Below, piece after piece: positions 36,293 through 45,406 of a DNA stretch of 53,304 bases. The position numbers and the translations under genes are program-made. Origin of the DNA: Pseudomonas sp. RGM2987 (lineage in GTDB: Bacteria > Pseudomonadota > Gammaproteobacteria > Pseudomonadales > Pseudomonadaceae); NCBI RefSeq assembly GCF_022952855.1, contig NZ_JALJDX010000191.1, forward strand, positions 1 through 53,304, given 5' to 3'. Each line of letters opens with the position of its first letter. Positions within the stretch are counted from its first letter, which is position 1. The notes under the pieces were generated by a model. It searched no databases. It had not been told where the DNA came from and saw only the letters and a program-made list of their open reading frames with translations.

Positions 36293-38689
36293 ATGGAAAT
36301 CAATTCTGTTGATACTTTATTGGACTGGCTTAAAGAAGAGCCTCGGACATTAGGTTGGGGAGCGATTCTCGCTTATGGTCGCAGTGAAACCAACAAAGTG
36401 TTGCGGCAGGAGTATATCACCCGCTTCAGTACCGGTGACTTCATGCAGCCGATCACCGAAGAAATACGGGACACGACGACGCCGACACAAAAGGACTTTC
36501 TGCATAACTATCAAATGGACGCGCCGCGACTGTCGTTTGCCGGATCCAGCCTGCAGAAATCTTCGGCTAAATTGACGATGAAAGAAGTAGGTGGAACGCA
36601 CCTGTCTTTCAGTAAACAGGAAGGCGCCCAACAGTGGTCACTGACCCGGGTTGCCGAGAAAGATGTGCTGGATGGGCCTGGGCTGAAGTTTGATATTGAT
36701 CTTCTGGCGAGCACCGGCTCGGTCACCTCGGCGGGTCGGGTGGAACTCGATATTTCGGAGGGCGATAATTACCGGTTGATTGATATGCCATCCGAACGCT
36801 TGCAAAGGGTGGCGGGCGAACGTTTCAAAAACCACTTCAAGGGGTTGCCGCAAGCGCAGCGAACATTCGTATTAAACGAATTGAGGTTTGAACCTGATCA
36901 ATTCTTGAAGCCTTCTAAGTTCGTGATCCGCACTCACAATAAAAAAGACTCTGGTGCCAGGCTATTAGCCGATGAAGACGAGGGCGAAGGTGCGGTATTG
37001 GTTTTCGTTGCCATGGAGGGTGATGCCAATGGCAGACCGCCTGGCGATAATGCGGACCTTAAGTATTTGCTGCCAGAAGGCCATACCGTAACGGTATTGC
37101 TTGCCTGCGATATGGTCAAAGAGAAAATTATGGCCAATGGATTGAGGAAAATTAATCAACTGCCCGAATTTGAGTATAGGGATATTATTATCGACAATGT
37201 TTTTTATGGCATTCGTGGAATGAAAGGGGGAATTAAAGAGCCGTGGGGGTTGGTGAGTAATTCTACGTTCGATATTGAGATTCCGAATCTTGAGTTAAAA
37301 TTTTATCATAATTGGGAGGGGGGGCCATCCTTCTTCTCCTTTATTACGCCCGGTCATCCGTCATGGGTGGGGGAGGGAGGGGAAATAAAGTATTGCGGTT
37401 TGGCTGTGGTCGGCTCACAAATGCAGCCACCTAGTATTCTTCGTAAATATAAAGGTGTGACGTATAACGAATCAGCAGAGGTTCTATTTGTATATGGGGG
37501 TTCCCTGAGTTTTGAGCTTTTGATTGATAATGGGAATTTGAATTTTGCGAGGAGGAACGAGCAGATTGATGCGCAACAATATTTGGTGAGCTCGACTGGC
37601 TGGCGCTATTTAACGGCTGACGACTATGATTTACTTCGCGAGATTTATCAGAATAAGTTAACCGCGACGTTGGGGGCAGCCTACGAGCGTTTTATCTCCA
37701 CCTTACCCAGCCTCAATATTTTTACCCTTAACAGCCTGCTTTTCCGCGGTGAGGATTCGATAAGTCTTCAGAGTGTTCATACCCCAACTGACTGGGCTCT
37801 GTTCGGCCACGTCGGCCCCAAACAGTCAGCCTTCAGCATCACCGAACTGGAGCCCATCATCCCCCACACCGTTGCCCACCAGTTTGCCACCGAGCCGCAT
37901 CGCAGCGGTTTGTCCTGGTCGGTGCGCAACATCCTCGGCGAGACCGTGCCCAAGGGCACCATCACCAACACGGGCCTGTATACCCCGCCCACCGACGCCC
38001 AGATCCAGCGCAGTTCCGTGCGGGTCGTGATCACCGCCACTGACGGCACCCACACCAGCTCGGCGCTGGTCGGCGTTTCGAAGCGCAGCCTGGCCGTCAA
38101 CCCGCTGATCATGATCGCCACGGCGGGGGATTCATTGGCCCATGACGTTTCAGCCGGCGCCGCGGATGGCGGGCGGTTGGACTGGAGCATCCAGGATCCG
38201 AGCTCGGGGGCTGAAGTGCGGCCTAACCCGACCGCCGACAAGGACCACAGCTACGTGCCGGGGCCTGCCATCCCGAAATCGTCGCCCACCGTCGATACCA
38301 TCGTAGTGACCAACCCACGGACCGGGGTAAGGGAGACGGCCAGTGTGTTGGTGCTGCACCGGCCGGCAATTCACCAAGTGGTGATCAATGAAGCGGCCAC
38401 CTTGCCGGAGAACCAACTCCAGTTGTCGATCATGGGTGAGGATGGCCCGATCAATCCCGGTGATTGGAATGAGCAATGGCGGGTGCTGCTGGGTGGCGGT
38501 TCCGCGCGAATCGATGCTGTCACCGGCGTGCTGACGCTGGACCCTGCGGGGCCGGACAGATTCTTGGTCATCACCGTCCTGACGCCTCCTCCGCAGACTG
38601 GTCGCCCTTCGGATGATGGCTACATCATCTTGCCGTTGCCGTTGTTCAGTGTGCCCGAAACGGTGCGGATGCTCCGTGCCGACGACTAG
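36293..38689 (+). CDS. P47/TULIP-like protein with C-terminal Ig-like domains (family B, copy 2)
   Basis: A 798-residue tandem paralogue of the 33864 gene, with GAGAGGA before the ATG. Its first ~262 residues differ from copy 1 at only a handful of positions (for example SN to DN, EH to ER). The C-terminal ~300 are similarly close. Between them (about 37090-37790) the sequence is unrelated or very divergent, clearly more AT-rich than its flanks, and includes FYHNWEGGPSFFSF and WRYLTADDYDLLREIYQ. The segment ends in LNIFTLNSLLFRGEDSI, keeping the end-of-domain motif. This looks like a swapped internal cassette in the putative lipid-binding domain. Cellular location and function unknown. Confidence 0.75.
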   Translation: MEINSVDTLLDWLKEEPRTLGWGAILAYGRSETNKVLRQEYITRFSTGDFMQPITEEIRDTTTPTQKDFLHNYQMDAPRLSFAGSSLQKSSAKLTMKEVGGTHLSFSKQEGAQQWSLTRVAEKDVLDGPGLKFDIDLLASTGSVTSAGRVELDISEGDNYRLIDMPSERLQRVAGERFKNHFKGLPQAQRTFVLNELRFEPDQFLKPSKFVIRTHNKKDSGARLLADEDEGEGAVLVFVAMEGDANGRPPGDNADLKYLLPEGHTVTVLLACDMVKEKIMANGLRKINQLPEFEYRDIIIDNVFYGIRGMKGGIKEPWGLVSNSTFDIEIPNLELKFYHNWEGGPSFFSFITPGHPSWVGEGGEIKYCGLAVVGSQMQPPSILRKYKGVTYNESAEVLFVYGGSLSFELLIDNGNLNFARRNEQIDAQQYLVSSTGWRYLTADDYDLLREIYQNKLTATLGAAYERFISTLPSLNIFTLNSLLFRGEDSISLQSVHTPTDWALFGHVGPKQSAFSITELEPIIPHTVAHQFATEPHRSGLSWSVRNILGETVPKGTITNTGLYTPPTDAQIQRSSVRVVITATDGTHTSSALVGVSKRSLAVNPLIMIATAGDSLAHDVSAGAADGGRLDWSIQDPSSGAEVRPNPTADKDHSYVPGPAIPKSSPTVDTIVVTNPRTGVRETASVLVLHRPAIHQVVINEAATLPENQLQLSIMGEDGPINPGDWNEQWRVLLGGGSARIDAVTGVLTLDPAGPDRFLVITVLTPPPQTGRPSDDGYIILPLPLFSVPETVRMLRADD

Positions 38690-38730
38690 TTCGGCTGCCG
38701 GCCGTTACCGCTCATAGTTGGAGAATGATG

Positions 38731-41619
38731 ATGTCCAATTCCCTGGAAAGTCTGCTGAATGATATGGCAGGGCGCTCCATCACCAATGGGTGGGGCGCGA
38801 TCGTCGCGTTTGGTCGCGAGCAACTCAACCGTTTGCTGGAAACCCAATACCTGACCTGGTTGCATGAGGGACGTTTCATTCCGCCCATCAGCGGTGTGGC
38901 GTACATCGATGATCGAACGGAATCGATGACATTGGATGGCCTGCTGTTGGGCAAGCCGGTGCTGTCATTCGAGTCGGCATCGTTGAACCAGTCCAAGGTG
39001 ACATTGACCCTGAACATCGTCAGTGGCACCTACACCGCCAGGAGTCATCCGATGGGGGGCGGCGCGGTACGCTTGCTATCCAGCTTCAGTATTACTGAAG
39101 CCATGGGCTACAAAATCCAGATGAGGCTCAACCTCAGCCCGATCGTGGGGGAAGTGGACAAGCGCGGGCGGGTGACCCTGGATGTGTCGAGTGACATGCA
39201 GATGACCTGCAATCTGGGCGGCATGCCTGGAGTGGATAAACACGTGGCGGCATTGATTCAAAGTCGCTTGGCGGTGCTGCCCGAGGATCAACGCATTTTC
39301 GAATTGGGGCTGTTTGACTTCAGTGGTTATAACCCATTGAGCCCCACCGGCTTCTATATTCGTACGCAGAAGGCCCCGACTTCAGCGAACCCGGAGGATG
39401 GCGCGGTTCTGTTGTTTGTCCGCCTGAAAATCCATGATGAAAATGGAGACGGAATTCCTGTTGAAGGCAGCAACTTCCCTTATCTGATCCCGGATGACAA
39501 AGCAGGAGGAAAGAACCTGTATTCGGCGTCGCTGGTGCTGAACAGGGAATGGATCGAACTGCTCGATGATGTACAGCTCGACGTACTGAAGAACCTGCTG
39601 TTCCCGGGCGATAATTTCTTCATCGAAAAGGGCCGCCATACGCCCCATGATTTGCTGGTGCTGGGCAATATTGAACCGACCTCCGAAACGGTAACCGTCG
39701 AGCCGGCGTTCATCAGCCTGAAGAGTGATGGCAGGCCTCAGACGTTTGTCGCGCGCAAGAGCGACGGCTCCAGCGTCAGCGCCCAGTGGAGCGTCAGCAA
39801 CCCCCTGAGCCCACTCTCTGTGGGCGATATCACGTCGAGCGGGGTTTATACGCCGCCAATTCAGACGCGAATGGGTAAAGAGCAGCAGCCGATCATAGTA
39901 ACCGCGCAATACACAAAAGGGGGCAAGCCCGCGAAGAGCTCAGGCCTGGTGCTTGGGGTTTTCGAAAGCATGAATATTTCGCCACGTGTGACCGTGCGTG
40001 GCGTTGGGAGCACCCCCACGCCTGTCGGGTTGACCGTGACGACCCTGGGCGGTGGGAGCTTGCGCTGGCCTTCGCTTTCGCCGGAGCAAGGCAGGCTGGA
40101 GGTGATCGATAACAATCGTGCGACCTACACCCCGCCCGCCAGCCAGACCGACCCGCTGGCTATCCAGAGGATCCTGGTGACTGATACGCAGACCAGCGAA
40201 ACAATTGAGGCAAGCATCGTGTTGCTCCGTGCGGCCCACACGCTGCCGGTCGAGCCGTCCTATGTCGCAGCGATATCCGCCAGCGATCCGATTCAGTTGT
40301 ATGCCGATGTGCATCCTGACGATGACGTCCTATGGGCGGTGATCGGCGAAGGAAGCGTGGATAGCAATGGGGTATTCACACCGCCGGCCCAACCTCGATC
40401 CCGAATCAGTGTGGTGAGGTGTTCCTACTTGGTCAACGGGGTGGTCAGAGCATCTGGCTTCAGCATTATCCAGCTGTCCGAACAAGTGCAGCCGGAACCT
40501 CGCTGGCTGGAGCTTGCGGAGTTTTCAGTTGCGGTCAATAACGGCCTGGACCGCTGTTTCAGCAATGGCTTCCAACAAATTCCCGTCATTGTCACCATTG
40601 CAACCCAATCAGTCACCATTGGCGGACAGGAGATCTACATACCGGTGAGCGATGCCGAGCTGGCGACGCTCAGGCTGGTCGATAAAATAACCAACAATAC
40701 AGTGCCGTTCATACCGGTGGGCCAAGAGGGCATTGAATACGGCAGTGACCTCCACTGGGCGGTCAGCAAGACAAGAAACCGCTTCAGGTACTTTTCAGCG
40801 ACAGCGGCGCGAACGGAGGCGCTGGCGCCACCGACGCCTAGAAATAACGGCGTACGTTATCGTCAGCTTTATATACAGGTTGCACGCGAAGGTAGTCACA
40901 CGTTCTTTGCGCGATTCGATTCGCCCTACGGCACCCATAACTCCACGGATGACAGAGGGGAAAACCATGAGGTGACGGTGCAGGGCATCAGGCCCGCAGC
41001 GCCCGCGCTGTCTCACTATGAGTTTAAACGTGAGCGCAAGACGACGGATGACGACGGGCATGATGAACCACCTAGTCAGACGAATCCGGAATGGGATTAC
41101 TTCAGCTATTACCGTCAATCCCTTGATTACTGGTACCTCAGTTATTCACGGCGCGGAATCGATCCGATCCTCTTCAGTACTCTGCTTATTGAAAACAATA
41201 TTTCGACGATCCAGTGGGAAAGCGAGTTGATCGATGAGACGTATTTCAGCTACACCGGCTATGCCTTCAATCCTGCCAACTTTGAGAATAGCGACAGTCC
41301 AGCGCCCGAGGGATTATCGTTCGATCCTTACTTGTGGGGGATGATGAGAGGTTACCAAAAAGACCTGAAGACCTCATTCGACGGGGAACCGCCAGGCCAA
41401 GGTGAACTGGTGATCAGCCTGCACCGCACCGATGACGTGGAATATTGGTATGACGGGCGGGCCGGCGGTGATAAGCGAAAGCTGTATCGTCAGAAACTCG
41501 ACCCCGCTGTCCATCTTGTCCTGCTCGATGAAGAAGGCAATCGGCATTCCCTGGCGGTTGCGTTCGAATCGCCGACCCGTGAAGACAGTCGTAACAAGTT
41601 GGTTCTGTCTAGAAGATAA
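38731..41619 (+). CDS. Family B relative lacking the variable centre, with extra C-terminal region
   Basis: A 962-residue protein. Three consecutive ATGs occur (38725, 38728, 38731); the last has GGAG at 7 nt and aligns with family B starts (MSNSLESLLN with MEINSVDTLL). GWGAIVAFGREQLNRLLETQ matches the P47-like opening. After ASLVLNREWIELLDDVQLDV it goes straight to LKNLLFPGDNFF, so the ~200-residue middle of the two preceding proteins is missing. Ig-like domains follow (SSGVYTPPIQT, SNGVFTPPAQPRS). The last ~350 residues are unique, rich in Tyr/Trp (DYFSYYRQSLDYWYLSYSRR). No signal peptide. Last gene of the four-gene group; terminator follows. Confidence 0.75.
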   Translation: MSNSLESLLNDMAGRSITNGWGAIVAFGREQLNRLLETQYLTWLHEGRFIPPISGVAYIDDRTESMTLDGLLLGKPVLSFESASLNQSKVTLTLNIVSGTYTARSHPMGGGAVRLLSSFSITEAMGYKIQMRLNLSPIVGEVDKRGRVTLDVSSDMQMTCNLGGMPGVDKHVAALIQSRLAVLPEDQRIFELGLFDFSGYNPLSPTGFYIRTQKAPTSANPEDGAVLLFVRLKIHDENGDGIPVEGSNFPYLIPDDKAGGKNLYSASLVLNREWIELLDDVQLDVLKNLLFPGDNFFIEKGRHTPHDLLVLGNIEPTSETVTVEPAFISLKSDGRPQTFVARKSDGSSVSAQWSVSNPLSPLSVGDITSSGVYTPPIQTRMGKEQQPIIVTAQYTKGGKPAKSSGLVLGVFESMNISPRVTVRGVGSTPTPVGLTVTTLGGGSLRWPSLSPEQGRLEVIDNNRATYTPPASQTDPLAIQRILVTDTQTSETIEASIVLLRAAHTLPVEPSYVAAISASDPIQLYADVHPDDDVLWAVIGEGSVDSNGVFTPPAQPRSRISVVRCSYLVNGVVRASGFSIIQLSEQVQPEPRWLELAEFSVAVNNGLDRCFSNGFQQIPVIVTIATQSVTIGGQEIYIPVSDAELATLRLVDKITNNTVPFIPVGQEGIEYGSDLHWAVSKTRNRFRYFSATAARTEALAPPTPRNNGVRYRQLYIQVAREGSHTFFARFDSPYGTHNSTDDRGENHEVTVQGIRPAAPALSHYEFKRERKTTDDDGHDEPPSQTNPEWDYFSYYRQSLDYWYLSYSRRGIDPILFSTLLIENNISTIQWESELIDETYFSYTGYAFNPANFENSDSPAPEGLSFDPYLWGMMRGYQKDLKTSFDGEPPGQGELVISLHRTDDVEYWYDGRAGGDKRKLYRQKLDPAVHLVLLDEEGNRHSLAVAFESPTREDSRNKLVLSRR

Positions 41620-41651
41620 CTTGCATAAGTAGCTGATGCGCTGTGGTAGAC

Positions 41652-41690
41652 CTGGGTTGTTATTCATGACAACCCAGCGATTAACTTTTT
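41652..41690 (+). terminator. Intrinsic terminator after the four-gene group
   Basis: CTGGGTTGT (41652-41660) and ACAACCCAG (41669-41677) form a 9-bp stem with an 8-nt loop, followed by TTTTTCTTTT shortly after. Confidence 0.75.
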
Positions 41691-41746
41691 CTTTTGGTCT
41701 TTGTAAGAGCATGTCGGTACTTGTTATTTAATGAGGAAGATAAACC

Positions 41747-43460
41747 ATGACCACTTCCAGTGCCGTGCACTCCCAGGCATTCAGTTTCATGAGTTATGTG
41801 CAGGGCGGCGTTGACCCACGCACCGGTCAATACACGCTGTCCATCGACTTGCCCGAGGTGCAGAGCAATTGGCTCAGCGGCCCGGCGTTTCCCTTGAATC
41901 TGACCTTCAACCCGATCAACACCCTGGACTCCGGCTTTGGGGTTGGCTGGAACCTCAACCTGTCCCAATTTACCCCTCATGACAGTATCCTGGCCCTGAG
42001 CACCGGGGAGACCTTCAAGGTCACTGGGAGCGGGACGACTCCGGACATCCGGGAAAAGAAGCTCGACACCTTCCACTTCGAAAATCTCGGCAGTGATCGA
42101 TATCGCGTCCTGCACAAGTCGGGGCTGGTCGAGGTGCTTCAGGTCGGCGGTAGCCAGAACGACCGGGTGGCATTGCCCGTGAGTCTCACTGCGCCCACCG
42201 GTCACAGCCTGACGCTGGCGTATGCATCGTTCCGTGGCGGCCAGCGTCTGCAAAGCATCAGCGATGCCCAGGGCGAGCTGCTGCGCATCAATCGTCACAC
42301 AGGCGATGAATGGGTGGAGTTTCTCGTGCGCCCTGACGTGGGGCCCGGCGGCGCGGCGCTGGCACGCTATGAAATGAAGCTCAACGCCAGCGGTTGGGTC
42401 ACTGAAATTGTCCTACCCACCCCCGACAAAGGCTCCTGGCGCTTTGGCTACGGCAACGGGCCGATTCGCAACATCCTCTGCCTGCACGAGGTCAAGACCC
42501 CGGTCGGCGGCCGTGAAACCATCGAGTACGCCGACAACGGGCATCCCTATCCCGGCGGCGTCACGCGGCCCAATCTGCCACGGGTCACCCGCCATCGCAG
42601 CTACCCGGACTTCGGCCAGGCGAACGTCGATGACACAATGATCGAGATGGTCTACAGCTACACCGCCCACAATTTCCTCGGTGCCGGTACAACCGTCAGT
42701 TGGGAAGAGGGGATGGACCCGCTGTACAAACTGAGCGCCAGTTATGAATACGGCAGCACCGCCAGCTTAATGGCCGGCGGCCAGTCGGCGCGCCGGGTGG
42801 AACGCACCTACAACCGCTTCCACTTGCTGACTGAAGAAATCACCACGCAGGAACACTGCGTCTTGCGTGTCGCAACCCGGTATTACGCCGAGGATGTGGC
42901 GTTCGAGCGCCAGTTGCCTCAGTTCCAGATGCCCAAGGCTGTCACCACCAGTTGGGAGCTGGACAATGACGCGAGCCAGTACCGCGCCGAAACCGCCGTC
43001 AGCGCCTACGACGAAAACGGCAACCAGACCGAGCAGGTCGAGCCCAGTGGCATCAAGACCGTCTACACCTACTATTCAAAAAATGGCGAAGACGGCTGCC
43101 CGCCCGACCGTTTCACGCGCAACCTCAAGGACACAACCGTGATCCCGTCGCCCCAAGGCGAGCCTGGAGCGCCGACGTTAAGCACCCGCCGGCGGTATAC
43201 GGACCATCCGCCGCTGATCAACAGCGGGATGGAGGTCTGGCTGGCGGTCGACAGCGAAACCCTGGTGCAGGTTGAAGGCACGCGTGAAACCATCTTGCAG
43301 CAGACCCTGCTCGAATACCACGAACTGCCAGGCGATGCATTCCTGCATGGCCGCCTGCTCAGCCAGCGAACCACCCTCAATGGCACCACCAGTACGCAAC
43401 GGTACGAGTACGCCACCCTCACCAGCGTGATGGCCGGAGGGACGGTGCTTGAGACCACCG
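41747..43460 (+). repeat. Long inverted repeat, right arm (RHS 5' end)
   Basis: Partner of 28900-30617 on the other strand. Homologous recombination between the arms would invert the 11-kb interval and exchange the RHS 3' ends. Confidence 0.85.
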
Positions 43461-45400
43461 AAACCTTTATTGGGCACGATGATGCGCCTGGCTTCGAAGT
43501 TCGAAAGAAGATTGTCAGTGAGGACTCATTGCTTCACGGACAGCCTCTGCTGACCCGCGACGACAATGGCGTGAAGATCCGCTACACGTACGATGCGCTG
43601 AATCGCGTGGAGACCGAAACCGTTGCACCGGATGAGCCGGAGTTCGAAGCCACACGCCGTTATTCCTACCTGCTGACGGCCCTGGACGGGCAACGGGCTG
43701 AGCAAGTGATGACTGATGTCAAGGGCGTCCGGACCCGGGCCCGTGTCGACGGGCTCAACCGCCCGGTGTATGAGGAGCGCGATGACGCCGACAACCCCCT
43801 GCGTGCCCAGGATTACCGTCAGACCTACTCGGCGAAATATGACCGGTTGGGCAATCTGATCGAGGAAACACAATACGATTGGCGGGGTGCGCTACAGGTG
43901 GCGCTAACCTCCACCTATGAGTACGACGGGTGGGCCCAGCAGTGCAGTGTCACTGGGCCGGACAGGGTCAAGGTCCATGAAGAAACCAACCCGATAGGTT
44001 CTGCGCAATGGTCAGGCCCCATCCAGACCCAATGGCGTGAAGGCAGCGGCACCGATGCCAAAGTCAGCGGCAGGACAGTGACCTACCTGAACCTGCTGGA
44101 AAAACCTGATCGCATAGAGCGCTTCGAGACCGATGGAACGTTGATCAGTCGGCACCGATACGGTTATGACGGTCTCGGGCGAACCGTCAAGGAGACCGAT
44201 GCCCGTGATGCAACGACCGAGTACACCTACGATGCCTTCGATCGCATGCTGACCACTGTCCTGCCCGGTGGAGCGACCGTCCGACGTGGTTATGCGCTGC
44301 ACAGTACAGATGACCTGCCGACCGAAATAAGTGTCGATGGCATCGAATTGGGCCAACAGGTTTTCGATGGGCTGGGGCGTATGGTCGAATCGACCACGGG
44401 TGGCCGCAAGCAGCGTTTTACCTACGAGCCCGGGCAGTCCCAACCGGCGACCCTGACCACTGCCAGCAATCAACTGATCCATTATGTCTACCAACCTCAG
44501 TTGGGCGAGGAGCCCAGTCAACGGCGCTTACCCGGCGATGTTACGGCCGAATACATACGCGATGGGAAAAACGCTCGACTTGTCAGTTGCAAGGAAAGTG
44601 GGCTGGAGCTCTCCCGTGAATACTTTTCGACCGGCGATTTGAAAGCCGAGACGCGTGTGCAAGAGGGGAGTACTTATGCGATGAGCTATGAGTACAGCCG
44701 ACTGGGCCTGCTGTTGAATTACACCGACGTACTCGCACAAACCCAGTCATATACCTATGACAGGACAACGAACCTTCTCGAGCGGACGCGCCTGGGCACC
44801 ACGTCTTCGGACTTTACCTTCGATAGCCTGGCGCAACTCAGTTCCATTCGCACCGAGGACAGCAGCAGCGGGCAAAGCGTGACCACCCGCCTGGAGTACG
44901 ACGGGATGGGACGAGAAATACAACGCACGTTTGACCTTGACGGCGTCGAGCAGCAACTGACCCAGGTGTATAACGAAGTGGACGCGTTGAGCGAGCGAAC
45001 CTTGCGCCAGGGACAGGTGTTATTGCGCAAGGAAGTTTACGAGTACGATCTGCGGGGGCGTTTGGTGCTCTACACCTGTGAGGGCAGCGAACCGCCTGTC
45101 GATCCTTATGGCAAAAGCATCCTCTCCCAGGTATTCGGATTCGATGCGATCGACAATCTGACCCGTGTGATCACGACGTCCCCCGAAGGTATCAATACTG
45201 CCCGTTATACCTATGACACACAGGACCCGGCGCGGGACCCGGCGCAACTGCGCAAAGTGACCAATACCGGGATTCCTGGGTATCCGCCCGAAATATTGCT
45301 CGAGTACGATGCAGACGGCCATATGATTCAGGACGAGGAAGGTCGTCATCTGGAATACGACGCCCTGGGTCGTTTGACTCAAATCAGCGCTGCTGGATAA
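41747..45400 (+). CDS. RHS repeat protein lacking the C-terminal core domain
   Basis: A 1217-residue RHS protein; GAGGAAG precedes the ATG. Residues 1-~560 are near-identical to the RHS protein of 25608-30617. After NGTTSTQRYEYATL it diverges, though YD-repeats continue (YTYDALNRVETET, YGYDGLGRTVKET, YTYDAFDRMLTTV). It stops at LEYDALGRLTQISAAG, the point where the other RHS continues into its closing repeats, core, NPxxxxDPTG junction and tail. So the self-cleaving core and any toxin tail are missing. It cannot be rescued by a frameshift, because the adjoining frame encodes FN3 domains. It could be a 3'-truncated gene, or a deliberate cage half acting with the FN3 protein. Confidence 0.88.
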   Translation: MTTSSAVHSQAFSFMSYVQGGVDPRTGQYTLSIDLPEVQSNWLSGPAFPLNLTFNPINTLDSGFGVGWNLNLSQFTPHDSILALSTGETFKVTGSGTTPDIREKKLDTFHFENLGSDRYRVLHKSGLVEVLQVGGSQNDRVALPVSLTAPTGHSLTLAYASFRGGQRLQSISDAQGELLRINRHTGDEWVEFLVRPDVGPGGAALARYEMKLNASGWVTEIVLPTPDKGSWRFGYGNGPIRNILCLHEVKTPVGGRETIEYADNGHPYPGGVTRPNLPRVTRHRSYPDFGQANVDDTMIEMVYSYTAHNFLGAGTTVSWEEGMDPLYKLSASYEYGSTASLMAGGQSARRVERTYNRFHLLTEEITTQEHCVLRVATRYYAEDVAFERQLPQFQMPKAVTTSWELDNDASQYRAETAVSAYDENGNQTEQVEPSGIKTVYTYYSKNGEDGCPPDRFTRNLKDTTVIPSPQGEPGAPTLSTRRRYTDHPPLINSGMEVWLAVDSETLVQVEGTRETILQQTLLEYHELPGDAFLHGRLLSQRTTLNGTTSTQRYEYATLTSVMAGGTVLETTETFIGHDDAPGFEVRKKIVSEDSLLHGQPLLTRDDNGVKIRYTYDALNRVETETVAPDEPEFEATRRYSYLLTALDGQRAEQVMTDVKGVRTRARVDGLNRPVYEERDDADNPLRAQDYRQTYSAKYDRLGNLIEETQYDWRGALQVALTSTYEYDGWAQQCSVTGPDRVKVHEETNPIGSAQWSGPIQTQWREGSGTDAKVSGRTVTYLNLLEKPDRIERFETDGTLISRHRYGYDGLGRTVKETDARDATTEYTYDAFDRMLTTVLPGGATVRRGYALHSTDDLPTEISVDGIELGQQVFDGLGRMVESTTGGRKQRFTYEPGQSQPATLTTASNQLIHYVYQPQLGEEPSQRRLPGDVTAEYIRDGKNARLVSCKESGLELSREYFSTGDLKAETRVQEGSTYAMSYEYSRLGLLLNYTDVLAQTQSYTYDRTTNLLERTRLGTTSSDFTFDSLAQLSSIRTEDSSSGQSVTTRLEYDGMGREIQRTFDLDGVEQQLTQVYNEVDALSERTLRQGQVLLRKEVYEYDLRGRLVLYTCEGSEPPVDPYGKSILSQVFGFDAIDNLTRVITTSPEGINTARYTYDTQDPARDPAQLRKVTNTGIPGYPPEILLEYDADGHMIQDEEGRHLEYDALGRLTQISAAG

Positions 45401-45406
45401 GTGGAC

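Larger units (their letters stand above)
33864..38689 (+). repeat. Tandem direct repeat with variable centre
   Basis: Two ~2.4-kb units. Near-identical DNA at 33864-34650 / 36293-37080 and 35371-36240 / 37803-38672, separated by divergent centres of about 0.7 kb. The unit is one whole gene plus its ribosome site. Confidence 0.85.

Noticed and set aside
41652..41677. ACCTGGGTTGT...ACAACCCAG as a fifth lux-box-like site
   Set aside because: Arm spacing is far larger than CT-N12-AG and a T-run follows; it is a terminator.
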